64,000 bases of DNA from CBDEGR01 sp965237895. Its GTDB lineage: Bacteria > Acidobacteriota > Terriglobia > UBA7540 > JAPUME01. Every line of letters begins with the position of its first letter. Within the stretch, counting starts at the first letter, position 1. Position numbers and translations under genes: made by a program. The stretch lies in the NCBI GenBank assembly GCA_965237895.1, contig CBDEGR010000002.1, forward strand, positions 2,232,001-2,296,000. Direction: 5' to 3'. The notes beneath the pieces were generated by a model. That model made no database searches. It saw only the letters and a list, made by a program, of their open reading frames with translations, and was not told the origin of the DNA. Below are positions 36,526 through 44,847 of this stretch, in pieces.

Positions 36526-36846
36526 TCAGTCCAGAAACTTCCCTTTTGATTGATTGTGCAAAGCCTCTGCGAGTTCGGGATCGCCGCCCTCTCCGCGCCG
36601 GATCGAACGCTCCACCAGGTCAACCTTGCGGCCTAAATCGGCCAGTCCCAAAGAGCGGGCGCCTGCGTAAATGGAAAAAGCGAACGAGACAACGGCCAGC
36701 CCGCCATAGAGGGTGATGGTCAACCCGTAGTCGCGGAGCAGGACCTTCCAGTGCGGCTTGAGATAGGAGAGTTCCGGCAAGCCGAAGATCGCAACCACGC
36801 CTGAAGCGGTCACGGTGAGTCCGATACTGACTTTCCAGGGTTGCAT
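36526..36846 (-). CDS. small two-span membrane protein of the conjugation operon
   Basis: 106 aa. Two hydrophobic segments (KVSIGLTVTASGVVAIFGLP and YGLTITLYGGLAVVSFAFSI) followed by a charged tail (ADLGRKVDLVERSIRRGEGG). No named family recognised. The tail motif reappears in the 94-aa protein at the other end of the operon (23883-24167), which suggests a duplication. Probably an accessory channel or regulatory subunit. Confidence 0.6.
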   Translation of the reverse strand: MQPWKVSIGLTVTASGVVAIFGLPELSYLKPHWKVLLRDYGLTITLYGGLAVVSFAFSIYAGARSLGLADLGRKVDLVERSIRRGEGGDPELAEALHNQSKGKFLD

Positions 36847-36849
36847 AGC

Positions 36850-37758
36850 TTATAGCTCGATCGAGCCCTCTCGCCCGCCGCGAGCAGGTGCGCCGCCGAC
36901 TCTGCCGTCGCGCCCTCCATTGCCGAGCACCCGGCGAATCGCGGCGATTGCCCGTCCACCGCTGCCGTGCATCTGGAATCCGGCCTGTGCTTTGGCGGTG
37001 ATAGTGCGGCCGCTGTAGTGTTCCGAGGCAATCTCGACGTTGACGCGCCCGCTGCGGCCCTCGCTGTCCAGATATTCAATCTGCGCGTCGGGATAGACGA
37101 CCCGTCCCTGTTGGATGGGCAGCTCTAAATCCTGAGCGGCCTTGCGCCGCGCTGCGTCTGCCGCCGCCCTGCCTTCGGTGGCCCGCGCCCTTTCGGTGGC
37201 CCGCGCCACCTGTTTTTTCATTTCGGCGTCGATCCGTACTCGCCGGATCCTGGCCCCTTGTTGCAGAAGGCGCCGCTGCTCTATCCGAGCTGCCCGGTAG
37301 ACGGCGGTATCGTGGTTCAACTCGCCGCGCTTCACCAGACCGGACCAGGTTTGCTGTTCCTTGTCGAATCCCTGCTCGACGGCGTAATCGCGCGCTTTCC
37401 GCGCCCCGGCCTCGGTCAAGGTGAGCACTTTGTATGTGCCGCCCCTCGGCCCCTTTGCCTGGTGCTCCCGCACGTGGCCGTCTCGTATCATGCGATCGAC
37501 AGCCCGCCGCGCCGTGTAGGGATGTCCCCCGAATTGCGACTCCACCAGGTCACGGTAGGAGACGTTGCGATACATCCCCACGTCGGCCAGCGCCCCTTCG
37601 ACGCGCTCCTGAAAGCCGCGCTTGTCCTGGCGCGGTTCGTACTCGCGCCGATGTCCCATGCGAGGCTGCTCGCGTTCCCGGTTGGAACGCGAACGGGTGG
37701 GGATAGGTGTAGGACTGCGGCTGTCGTCTCGGGTCAGGATGTCGAGTCGGTCAAACAT
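36850..37758 (-). CDS. winged-helix protein, relaxase-region candidate
   Basis: 302 aa. Arg-rich N-terminal tail, a winged-helix domain (SYRDLVESQFGGHPYTARRA, VDRMIRDGHVREHQAKGPRG, YKVLTLTEAGARKARDYAVE), a coiled Arg/Ala-rich middle (RATERARATEGRAAADAARR) and a C-terminal domain (VVYPDAQIEYLDSEGRSGRV, NVEIASEHYSGRTITAKAQA) whose D...E...K spacing is reminiscent of a nuclease-like fold or of replication-relaxation/MobC proteins. It lies between the pilin and ArdC genes, where relaxases or relaxosome proteins often sit. Function not established. Confidence 0.55.
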   Translation of the reverse strand: MFDRLDILTRDDSRSPTPIPTRSRSNREREQPRMGHRREYEPRQDKRGFQERVEGALADVGMYRNVSYRDLVESQFGGHPYTARRAVDRMIRDGHVREHQAKGPRGGTYKVLTLTEAGARKARDYAVEQGFDKEQQTWSGLVKRGELNHDTAVYRAARIEQRRLLQQGARIRRVRIDAEMKKQVARATERARATEGRAAADAARRKAAQDLELPIQQGRVVYPDAQIEYLDSEGRSGRVNVEIASEHYSGRTITAKAQAGFQMHGSGGRAIAAIRRVLGNGGRDGRVGGAPARGGREGSIEL

Positions 37759-37775
37759 CTGTGCTCCTCACCGGG

Positions 37776-38846
37776 CTAGCGACTGGGGCCTGCGTCCCGT
37801 TCCAATTCCTGTGCTTTCGCTTTCGCCTGGGGGCTGGGTGTGTGGCTGATCTGCGGCCCGGCTTCGTGGGAGTACTTCTGCGCCAGCTCACCATGCTTCT
37901 TCTCCGCTTCGGCAGCTCGATCGCGCATCGGTTGGGTGAGGTAGTCGGAGATTTTCTGCGCTTCGCTGGCCGCGTGGTAAATCTCGCGCGGCTCCTTCTT
38001 CAACACTTGCAGCCAGTTCTCGACGTAGGCTGCGCCCCGCCCGCCGTCATGTCCGACGCCTACTCGTTGGCCCGTCATCATGGCGCTGATCTCCGCCCGC
38101 AGTTCTTCGCGCGCGTAGGCTTCGCTCCCGAAGCCCGCCGCAATACCGTCTTGCAGCGTTTTCCGATTCAAGCGGCTTTCGTGGCCGGTGGCGTGGCCCA
38201 GTTCGTGCAGCGCCGTCTGGTAGTAGCCGTTGGCCGTGGCAAATTGTCCTTGTTCCGGCAGCACCACCTGATCGTTGGGGAGATTGTAGAAGGCTCGATC
38301 TCCGGCAACGTGGCTGATGCGCACTCCGCTGCCGCCTATGACTGCCTCCGCGTCCGCGTGAGCCTTCCACTCCGGCGGCGCTTGCGCTTCGCGCGGCGGA
38401 AGGTTCAGTCCGTCGGCTTGCTCTGCGTTGAACACCGTGTACTGCCGCACGACGGGATGGCTGCGTCGATACTCCTCATAGACCGGCTTGCCGTCCTTGT
38501 CCTTCAACGGCTTTCCGGCCTCGTCTTTGGCCGGGGTCCGGGCACGATCGGTGTAAAACAGCACCTTGGTGCCGCGTTCCCCTTTGCGGACGTGGCCGCC
38601 CGCCGCCTCGATCTGCTTGTAGGTTCCCCAGCGGTTATCTCCGTGGCCCTGACGGATGCCGCGCGACATCAGGTAGATGCTGTTGCCGCCCGTGTAACTC
38701 TTGCCGGTCGCGAGGTTCTCCGGGATGCATTGCTCGCCCGGCTTCCACGGTTTCTGCCACGGCGCCACGCCCGCCTTGATCTGTTCCATGATCTCGTCTG
38801 CAACCTGGCGTACGTATTGTTCGGAGCGGTCCTGATTTTTCGTCAT
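37776..38846 (-). CDS. ardC: ArdC-type antirestriction protein (zincin)
   Basis: 356 aa. The N-terminal ssDNA-binding domain (QVADEIMEQIKAGVAPWQKP then ENLATGKSYTGGNSIYLMSR and GTKVLFY) is followed by a zincin-like metalloprotease domain with HELGHATGHESRLNRK (HExxH plus a third ligand) and REELRAEISAMM. This is the ArdC layout known from conjugative plasmids, where it protects incoming single-stranded DNA from host restriction. Leading-region position beside the conjugation genes agrees. Confidence 0.88.
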   Translation of the reverse strand: MTKNQDRSEQYVRQVADEIMEQIKAGVAPWQKPWKPGEQCIPENLATGKSYTGGNSIYLMSRGIRQGHGDNRWGTYKQIEAAGGHVRKGERGTKVLFYTDRARTPAKDEAGKPLKDKDGKPVYEEYRRSHPVVRQYTVFNAEQADGLNLPPREAQAPPEWKAHADAEAVIGGSGVRISHVAGDRAFYNLPNDQVVLPEQGQFATANGYYQTALHELGHATGHESRLNRKTLQDGIAAGFGSEAYAREELRAEISAMMTGQRVGVGHDGGRGAAYVENWLQVLKKEPREIYHAASEAQKISDYLTQPMRDRAAEAEKKHGELAQKYSHEAGPQISHTPSPQAKAKAQELERDAGPSR

Positions 38847-38848
38847 GA

Positions 38849-39040
38849 TTATCGGCAGGCGTCTTTGTGCGCCTCGATGATGTCGCCCAGTTCCCCCACG
38901 TCCTCGAAACGCAAGCCGATCTTCTCGGCCAGCTCACAGGTCACCTCGATGGGATGGCCTCGCTTCAAAGCCTCGTGAAAATCGTCCTCGGTTTCGACCG
39001 TCAGATACTTCTCTCCCCCTTCTTCCTTTTCTTGAATCAT
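38849..39040 (-). CDS. small acidic hypothetical protein
   Basis: 63 aa, ATG 39040, stop three bases before the ardC start. Sequence KYLTVETEDDFHEALKRGHP then EVTCELAEKIGLRFEDVGEL. Rich in Glu and Asp, no membrane segment, no recognised family. Tight spacing makes it part of the operon; a DNA-mimic or regulatory role is possible but unsupported. Confidence 0.55.
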   Translation of the reverse strand: MIQEKEEGGEKYLTVETEDDFHEALKRGHPIEVTCELAEKIGLRFEDVGELGDIIEAHKDACR

Positions 39041-39050
39041 GGGTTCCCCC

Positions 39051-39497
39051 TCATTGCTGCCTCGCCGGGCCGATTCTCTTCACGCCCACGCGCCCACCAC
39101 GCCCGCACAGCATGCAAACCGGCCGGATGGCGCTTGGGAGCCACTCAAACCGGGGCCGATCTTGCAATTCCTCCGCCAACGGCGTGCTCCTGCCCGTTTC
39201 CCTCGCTGGCTCCACGATCTTGACCGATCGGCCCTTGCCGGCGGAAGTATGATCCGTCACGCGGCGGAGGCGGCAGCGTTCCCGGCAGGCCCGCTGGCGG
39301 TCCCGGTGATCGAGCCGTCCCTCCCGGCTTTGCTGGTGTCGCTGGTTGGCCCGCCGCCGCTGTTCCCGCCTTGCTTTCTTTCGGCACCTGTCCCCGCAGT
39401 AGCGATGCCCCCGGTAGCAGGAACCGCAGATGTAAAACATCACCCCGCAACCCGGCCAGCGGCAAGACAATTGCCGTAACACCACTTCTCTGGCCAT
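39051..39497 (-). CDS. Cys-rich zinc-ribbon-like protein of mobile elements
   Basis: About 148 aa from ATG 39497 (MAREVVLRQL). Paired cysteines in CRWPGCGVMFYICGSCYRGH and RYCGDRCRKKARREQRR, then an Arg/Gln-rich stretch, and a second CMLCGRGG near the end. Proteins beginning this way are common in integrative elements and next to reverse transcriptase-type insertion systems, with no assigned role. First gene of the leftward conjugation operon here. Confidence 0.65.
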   Translation of the reverse strand: MAREVVLRQLSCRWPGCGVMFYICGSCYRGHRYCGDRCRKKARREQRRRANQRHQQSREGRLDHRDRQRACRERCRLRRVTDHTSAGKGRSVKIVEPARETGRSTPLAEELQDRPRFEWLPSAIRPVCMLCGRGGRVGVKRIGPARQQ

Positions 39498-39694
39498 CGC
39501 ACCCCGCCCGGGTGTGGACAACGGCCCTCTTTCGTGGCACGCTGGCTATGCTGTGGTCGTGCCCTCGAACCGGGGCCGCCATAAAAACACCCCCGATCGT
39601 TGCCGCGATCAGGGGTTTCCCTTTCCACCTTCGGCCCTGCCTTGCCGGAGCCTCGGCAAACCTCGGCGATGATGAGGGCTCCGTCTCTCGCTAT

Positions 39695-39972
39695 TGACCT
39701 GCCCCCCTTAAATCGGTCCAGTGGATAAGTTAGAGGTTAGGGTACGGACTGGACATGGAAGGGGGGAGGAATGCCGAAGAAGCGATATCCAGCCGAACAG
39801 ATCATCCGACATCTACGAGAGGCGGAAGTGGAGCTGGCCAAGGGCCAGACAAGGGGAGGGGTCTGTCGGAAGTTGGGAATTACGGAGCAGACCTATTACC
39901 GATGGCGGAAGGAGTACGGGAGCTTACGAGTGGATCAGGTGAGGCGTCTGAAGGAACTGGAACGGGAGAATG
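39695..39972 (+). mobile_element. truncated IS3 element (left end plus OrfA start)
   Basis: The left end TGACCTGCCCCCCTTAAAT starts at 39695 and resembles the 1,260-bp IS3 elements. OrfA begins at 39771 after a GGGGGGAGG ribosome site (KKRYPAEQIIRHLREAEVEL ... WRKEYGSLRVDQVRRLKELE) and is cut after ERENG near 39972, where sequence of a Sel1 gene begins. The rest of the IS is absent. Here the Tyr codon that is amber in the other two copies is intact (KEYG). Confidence 0.75.
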
Positions 39973-40510
39973 GCGCTTGCGATGTTCAACCACATATGCG
40001 CGAGCACGGAATCCTTGAGGACACCCTGCCCACTGATGTACATGAACCCGAGGTTGTACGCGCACTGGCGTGCCCTTGTTCGGCGGCCAGCCGGTACCAA
40101 CGCACGGCTTCGGCATCGTCTTTGAGGACGCCCCGCCCGTTGGCGTACATGCACCCGAGGTTGTACTGCGCACTGGCGATACCCTGATCGGCGGCCAGCC
40201 GGTACCAGCGCCCGGCTTCGGCATCGTCCAAGGGAACGCCAAGGCCCCAGCGGTACTTGTTCCCCAGTTCGAATTGCGCATTAGCGATACCCTGATCGGC
40301 GGCGAGTTGGAACCAGCTTACCGCTTCGGCATCGTCCTTGGCATACATGAGTCCTAAGTTATACTGTGCTTCGGCGTCTCCTTGGTCAGCAGCTTGCCGG
40401 ACCGTGTCGAGATCGTCCTGTGCCGCGAGCACCATGATGGCGAGGCCACCCGCCACGAGCACGGCAGTAGCTATGCGGATCAGCCTTGATATTTTATTTA
40501 TCGGCTTCAA
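39973..40510 (-). pseudogene. Sel1-repeat protein, frameshifted and C-terminally cut
   Basis: Starts at ATG 40510 with a signal/anchor (ATAVLVAGGLAIMVLAAQDD), followed by Sel1/TPR-like repeats (AADQGDAEAQYNLGLMY, GIANAQFELGNKYRWGLGVP, GIASAQYNLGCMYANGRGVL). At about 40067 one base is missing (AQYNL would read CAG TAC); the repeat YNLGFMYISGQGVLKD continues in the other frame to LAHMWLNIASA and ends at the IS3 remnant. Sel1 proteins mediate protein contacts, often at envelope or host interfaces. Confidence 0.75.
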
Positions 40511-40889
40511 ATGTGGGCTATTCTCCTCTCTCCAGGCCCTAGCATATCCGAGTCAGGATGCTAGGAGAATCCCAGGAGTTATGAACGCGGCTTGGCTCGC
40601 CACCCCTTCTGTCCGAGTTAACCCATCGAGTCAGAGGGCTTCGAAAGGGATCGATTTTTCTGGATCCTCCTGGGAATTCCCCACTCTGGAGTGGAGAACA
40701 CCCTTGCGCAACAGCTCGGCCCAGCGTCAGCTTGAGTCTCTGAGTCCGCACGGCCTCGGAAGTCGCCTAGACCAGTAGTAGCGGCATTCGCCTGTTTTTT
40801 TGCCGGCCCGGCCTGTGAGAGAATCAAAATCCGAACTGTTTAGAGAGAAATCATTGCCATTGTGACTACCAACATCCAGGAGGAACGAA
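40511..40889. other. intergenic between Sel1 relic and Excalibur gene
   Basis: No supported gene. Minus-strand short frames here lack recognisable sequence. It should contain the promoters of the two flanking divergent genes; AGGAGG just before 40890 is the ribosome site of the next gene. Confidence 0.35.
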
Positions 40890-41123
40890 ATGAAGAACGC
40901 TATGCGATTGATCCTGGCGGGCATGCTGTGCACGATGCTCGCCGCTCAAGAGCCGGAGAAGGAAGAAGGGGAAGCCATTCTTGAGAAGTGCGACACGAAC
41001 AAGAATGGCAAAATCACCTGTGCTGAAGCAAGAGCTTGTGGGCTCAAGACTCCCATCACGAAAGATCACCCCGCTTACCAGTACATGAACGACCGTGACG
41101 GGGACGGCCAGGTCTGTGAGTGA
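40890..41123 (+). CDS. Excalibur-type calcium-binding small secreted protein
   Basis: 77 aa, AGGAGG 7 bases before the ATG. Signal peptide (MRLILAGMLCTMLAAQ), acidic spacer, then DTNKNGKITCAEARACGLKT and YQYMNDRDGDGQVCE. The CAEAR...DRDGDGxxCE pattern is the Excalibur domain, an EF-hand-like loop closed by a cysteine pair; a second EF-hand-like loop (DTNKNGKITCAEA) precedes it. Likely binds calcium outside the cytoplasm. Often fused to nucleases or surface proteins, but here stands alone. Confidence 0.75.
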   Translation: MKNAMRLILAGMLCTMLAAQEPEKEEGEAILEKCDTNKNGKITCAEARACGLKTPITKDHPAYQYMNDRDGDGQVCE

Positions 41124-41278
41124 CGACTCAGAAAACAGCTTACTCGCTTGTGATGGGCTTCCTGCTCACCGGGGAGAGCCGGTTCGCACAGCACGCGGCT
41201 TCGGGCCCAAATTCAACAACTTGCTCGCCGAACCGCAGATCGGGCCAGGGACTTGGATCGGAGTTTCGGGTTTGAGCG

Positions 41279-41553
41279 ATGAGCTTGTCTGACCGATTGC
41301 AGGCGACTTTTCGTCAGTACGAAGCGATGGACCACAGCGCGCCAATTCTCAGGAGCTCGATCGAGCAATCGTACAAGAATGCGGGGGAAATCGAACAAGC
41401 GATTCGCGTCCTCAAGTCGGGCCTGACCATGGCCTGGCTGCCGATCTTCGTGATCGCCTTTTTTGGGGCGTTTTTGCCGTGGTGTCCCTTCGGGTGGGAC
41501 AGTCCATCGCCGACGGGATCATAGGAGTGATCTCGCGATGGTGGGCGGGATGA
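41279..41553 (+). pseudogene. small membrane protein, probable one-base frameshift
   Basis: The frame from ATG 41279 reads SLSDRLQATFRQYEAMDHSA ... AIRVLKSGLTMAWLPIFVIA and then becomes odd after FFGAF. Shifting once in the T6/G4 run near 41465 continues the hydrophobic segment (VFAVVSLRVGQSIADGIIGV) to a TGA at 41551. So the native product was probably about 91 aa with one membrane span near the C-terminus. No family recognised. Confidence 0.45.
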
Positions 41554-41635
41554 ATTTTCTCGCGGGCCAAACGCTCAAAGGCCACCGTAGGTGAGCCACA
41601 ATCCGTTGGGCGGAAGCAACAAGTGGAGGCATGAG

Positions 41636-42235
41636 ATGGCACAGGACATGCAATTCATGCGCGAGTCGCCGTTCTGGTATTTCCTCGCTCGCCGAGATAT
41701 TGAGTGCTCAGCCGAGTCTCTTGCCCGCGTGCTCAAATCCCTTCAACATCGAGCAGCTGAGCTTTCGCTTCCGATCCACTACCCGTGGGAGCATGCCTCG
41801 GCGTGGGCTGTCCTTCTCCAACTCTTTGAGGTGGCCGGGCCCTATCGAGAAGTCGCAGGTCGGTTCGGATATGAAATGATGCTTGCGGGCTTTGATCGCG
41901 TCTTTAGACCGAAAGGCTTCTCGAAAGAAGTCCTGAGTCGACTTCTTGGTAATCTCCGCTCGCCGGCCTTTCCGGGCCGAACCAGCAACGAAACCATTGT
42001 CGATACCTTCCTGGCGAACGCCATGAAGCTCACCAGCAAGAAGGCTGTTGACCCTGGGGACGATGGGAGCATCATGCAATCGTGCCTCACCGATAGCCTC
42101 ATGCTCAGCTTGGGCGCAGAAGTAGTCCGACCTCCCGAACAGCTCTGGGAGACAACGAGCACCGAGTATCTGCGCCGCCGCCCGGGTTTCATTCGGCGGC
42201 AGCTCTCGGACCCGAACTCGTGGCTCTTCGACTAG
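41636..42235 (+). CDS. hypothetical protein
   Basis: 199 aa from ATG 41636, supported by GGAGG about 10 bases upstream (a GTG at 41591 is an alternative). A soluble, mostly helical protein: FMRESPFWYFLARRDIECSA, YREVAGRFGYEMMLAGFDRV, FLANAMKLTSKKAVDPGDDG and a C-terminal RRRPGFIRRQLSDPNSWLFD. No motif recognised. Good codon usage and start signal make it a real gene. Confidence 0.6.
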   Translation: MAQDMQFMRESPFWYFLARRDIECSAESLARVLKSLQHRAAELSLPIHYPWEHASAWAVLLQLFEVAGPYREVAGRFGYEMMLAGFDRVFRPKGFSKEVLSRLLGNLRSPAFPGRTSNETIVDTFLANAMKLTSKKAVDPGDDGSIMQSCLTDSLMLSLGAEVVRPPEQLWETTSTEYLRRRPGFIRRQLSDPNSWLFD

Positions 42236-42478
42236 CCCTAAAGATAAAAAGAGCCATCGCTGCCATTTGGGGGGGGGAATCTGTTCGAGGCCGTGGTCCT
42301 GGAAATGGCCCTCGGACCTCGCATCTTCATCGCGCTGCCGGTGTTTCCACTGGCAGAGAGGACGGATCAGGAATAGACGCCGGGCGGGCGGGTGAGTAGG
42401 ATTCTGATGGGGGAACGAAAGCGAAGCTCACCCGCGCCTACGGGGGCAGGCTAGTATGCAAAAAGCGGTGAAAGAGCC

Positions 42479-43243
42479 ATGAAACCGAGAACCTTGTTAT
42501 GCACCGCCGCGCTTGTCTTCTTCTTGCCGTACAGCGCGGTCGCCAATGAATGGCGGGGCCTCGTTGTCGCTCCAGAAGAACGATGCGCACCCTACAACGC
42601 GGACGAATACAGCTATCCGCAATCCGTCGAACCGAAGATTGCCGATCGTCTTGGGGGCGCCTATTCGCCTTATACCTGCGAAACGTTCAGGGAGCTCACC
42701 GAAACCGATATCGAGCATATCGTTGCCCGGAGCGAGGCGCATGATTCCGGCCTGTGCTCGGCATCGCCGGAACGCAAGCGCGAATTTGCCCGAGACATTC
42801 GCAATCTGACGCTTTCTGCTCCGCACCTGAACCGCAACCTGAAGGGGGCGAAGGATGCGGCGGACTGGACGCCGGAAGAAAACAGATGCTGGTTTGCGTG
42901 GCGCGTAATCGACGTTCGGAGGGCCTATGACCTCACCATTGACCGCCGCGAGGCGGACGCGCTAGACGCAATCCTCGAAACATGCCCGGAAAGTTCTCCA
43001 GACACGCTTCCCGCCTGCCAAAATTTCCCAAAGGAAAACAAAGGGAATTATATACGAACGTCCCGAAGATCAGTGCCGACGGCGACCGCGCGGCTTGTCA
43101 ATCAGGCGGACGTTCACAGTATCAAGCAAGGCCCCGGCGACCTCTTTCATGCTGGGGGTCGAGCCGTCCCGCTTCTTGAGGCAGTCCCTTTTTATGCTTT
43201 GGCATTTAGCCAGTCCTTTCACCGACGCCCAGACAAGGCATGA
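42479..43243 (+). CDS. secreted HNH nuclease (DUF1524/GmrSD-like), 3' end replaced
   Basis: 254 aa as read. Signal peptide (LLCTAALVFFLPYSAVANEW), then a secreted HNH domain: ETDIEHIVARSEAHDSGLCS (the D-I-E-H-I-V catalytic His), EFARDIRNLTLSAPHLNRNL, and GAKDAADWTPEENRCWFAWR. This is the DUF1524 nuclease family. The family-like part ends near residue 188 (CPESSPDTLPACQNFPKENK); from 43043 the frame reads through an inverted-repeat cassette, so the last 67 residues are not native. The insertion may have hit just before the native stop, leaving the enzyme active. Confidence 0.75.
   Translation: MKPRTLLCTAALVFFLPYSAVANEWRGLVVAPEERCAPYNADEYSYPQSVEPKIADRLGGAYSPYTCETFRELTETDIEHIVARSEAHDSGLCSASPERKREFARDIRNLTLSAPHLNRNLKGAKDAADWTPEENRCWFAWRVIDVRRAYDLTIDRREADALDAILETCPESSPDTLPACQNFPKENKGNYIRTSRRSVPTATARLVNQADVHSIKQGPGDLFHAGGRAVPLLEAVPFYALAFSQSFHRRPDKA
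43070..43222 (-). CDS. 50-aa basic protein in inverted-repeat cassette
   Basis: GTG start at 43222 overlaps the stop of the upstream gene (GTGA). Sequence KGLAKCQSIKRDCLKKRDGS then PSMKEVAGALLDTVNVRLID and a Lys/Arg-rich end, stop just inside the left repeat arm. Strongly basic with a predicted amphipathic segment. No family recognised. The overlap with the 84-aa gene, as in toxin-antitoxin pairs, suggests they act together. Confidence 0.45.
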   Translation of the reverse strand: MKGLAKCQSIKRDCLKKRDGSTPSMKEVAGALLDTVNVRLIDKPRGRRRH

Positions 43244-43473
43244 GCGTTGCTGATGTATAGACGCTTGATCTCGCCATTTTTCCGAACCGCCTTAGCCTGA
43301 GCAATGAATCCAGCATGGTCATTCAAAGCACTCGTATACAAATTTGCTGGAAATCCAAGGGCGGGGTCCGTAATTCTCCCGATTAACTGTTCTGCAATAC
43401 CTTCTACGGCGATCACGCAATGACCAGTGCGAATGTCCACCTCGCTAATCCTAGCAACTCTGAATTCCTCCAT
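43219..43473 (-). CDS. 84-aa hypothetical protein in inverted-repeat cassette
   Basis: ATG 43473 chosen because GGAGGT lies 7-8 bases upstream; a longer frame starts at 43530 by reading through the repeat arm (ELYTNVPK). Sequence EEFRVARISEVDIRTGHCVI, AVEGIAEQLIGRITDPALGF, YTSALNDHAGFIAQAKAVRK. A soluble alpha/beta protein of unknown family. Followed by the coupled 50-aa gene. Confidence 0.5.
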   Translation of the reverse strand: MEEFRVARISEVDIRTGHCVIAVEGIAEQLIGRITDPALGFPANLYTSALNDHAGFIAQAKAVRKNGEIKRLYISNAHALSGRR

Positions 43474-43645
43474 AGGGACTACCTCCATTTTCGGGACGTT
43501 CGTATATAATTCCCATTCAATAGCATCCATGTTGAGTTAGGAAGTTTTTCCTTTTCCATGTCCGCTTCTGTCTTATGACCTGCCTGGCGATTTTCGGACC
43601 AGCTGAAGCCTGAGAGAATGGCGCCCTCGGAGAAACGAGGGAGCC

Positions 43646-43909
43646 ATGAAGAAGACCCGGTTTAGCGAAGAGCAGATGGTGACGATCCTCCGCGAGGCCG
43701 ATCAGCGGCCCGTTCCGGAGGTGGCCAAAAAGAACGGCGTCAGCGCCCAGACGCTCTACGCCTGGCGGAAACACTTCGGCACGTTGGAGCCCGCCGATGT
43801 GAAGCGGCTGCGGCAGCTCGAGCAGGAGAACGGCCGGCTGAGAAAGATGGTGGCCGATCGAGATCTGGAGATCGACGTGCTCAAGGAGATCACCCGAAAA
43901 AAATGGTAG
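43646..43909 (+). CDS. IS3 transposase OrfA
   Basis: 87 aa, HTH_Tnp_1 type: RFSEEQMVTILREADQRPVP, then SAQTLYAWRKHFGTLEPADV and a leucine zipper (RLRQLEQENGRLRKMVADRD). Ends KEITRKKW at an AAAAAAA run, the usual -1 slippery site leading into OrfB. Confidence 0.85.
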   Translation: MKKTRFSEEQMVTILREADQRPVPEVAKKNGVSAQTLYAWRKHFGTLEPADVKRLRQLEQENGRLRKMVADRDLEIDVLKEITRKKW

Positions 43910-44818
43910 GCGCACGCGTGCGCCGGCCGCAGGTCGCGTATGCACGTGCACGCGGTCTGTCGGGTCGCCGCGCGTGCGCCTTGCTCTCCGTCGCACGGTC
44001 CACGCTGGGCTACCAGTCGCGGCTGGTCGGCCGGGATGCCCCGGCGCTGGCCGCGATGCGTCGTCTGGCGGCGCAGTATCCGCGGTACGGCTATCGCCGG
44101 ATTCGGATTTTCCTAAAACGCGAAGGGCACACGATGAGCACGGACCGGACCCATCGCCTCTGGCGCCAGGCGGGGTTGCAGGTGCCTCGGCGGCGGCCGC
44201 GGCGCCCTGAGCCGGCCCCGCCCGGTGCCCGCCACTGCGGTCAATCACGTCTGGGCGTACGACTTCGTGTTCGACACCTGCGCGAATGGGCAGACGCTCA
44301 AGTGCCTCACCGTCGTCGACGAATGGACCCGCGAGTCACTCGCGATCGACGTGGCCGGCGGCATTCGGTCCGGGCGCGTTATCGAGGTGCTCACGCAGCT
44401 CGTGAGCGTCCACGGAGCCCCACGTTACCTCCGGTCCGACAACGGCCCCGAGTTTGTCGCGGGTGCGATTCTCCGGTGGCTGCTCCAGGCGCAGATCGAA
44501 ACCGCGCTCATCGAGCCGGGGAAGCCGTGGCAGAATGCGACCGACGAATCGTTCAACGGGAAGTTCCGCGACGAGTATCTGAGCCTGCAGTGGTTTCGGA
44601 ACCGCGTGGACGCGAAGGTGGGGATCGAGCAATGGCGACGGCACTACAACGACGTGCGACCGCACTCGAGCCTTGGCTATCTGACGCCAGCCGAGTTCAA
44701 AGCGCAGCTCCGTGCTGGCTCGGATGACGGTGGGCGCTCGCCGGCGATGCCGGCTCACGCTGACCAAGAAGAACACGAGAGCGACTTAACCTTGCCGACT
44801 GGCGCTGTTCTCCAGTAA
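43903..44818 (+). pseudogene. IS3 OrfB, frameshifted
   Basis: The first part (VAYARARGLSGRRACALLSV, YPRYGYRRIRIFLKREGHTM) is in one frame to about 44215. The integrase core (ATAVNHVWAYDFVFDTCANG, YLRSDNGPEFVAGAILRWLL, GKPWQNATDESFNGKFRDEY) is in another. A one-base indel in the GC-rich stretch near 44215 separates them. The DDE residues remain, so only a single repair is needed. Confidence 0.85.
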
Positions 44819-44847
44819 TCGGTGGTCCGAAGAAAGCCGGCAGGTCA

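Larger units (their letters stand above)
43043..43514. mobile_element. 472-bp cassette bounded by perfect 25-bp inverted repeats
   Basis: The two arms (43043-43067 and 43490-43514) begin GGGAATTATATACGAACGTC and are exact reverse complements over 25 bases. Between them lie two small leftward genes overlapping by GTGA. No transposase-sized gene is present, so it would be a non-autonomous (MITE-like) cassette moved in trans. It interrupts the 3' end of the secreted nuclease frame. No target duplication was seen. Confidence 0.65.
43576..44847 (+). mobile_element. IS3-family insertion sequence (A7 frameshift type)
   Basis: 1,272 bp. Ends TGACCTGCCTGGCGATTTTC (left) and, inverted, TGACCTGCCGGCTTTCTTCG (right), both continuing to a GGACCA block. 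Contains OrfA, an A7 slippery run at the OrfA/OrfB junction, and a frameshifted OrfB. No target duplication seen. The right end interrupts a small leftward gene (44848-45026). Confidence 0.85.

Noticed and set aside
37761..38978. 405-codon plus-strand frame
   Set aside because: Antisense to the ArdC gene; no recognisable domain.
43576..44847. OrfB of this IS as intact by programmed frameshifting at 44215
   Set aside because: The A7 slip site at 43893 is the usual one; a second shift in a GC-rich stretch inside OrfB has no slippery motif and fits an indel.
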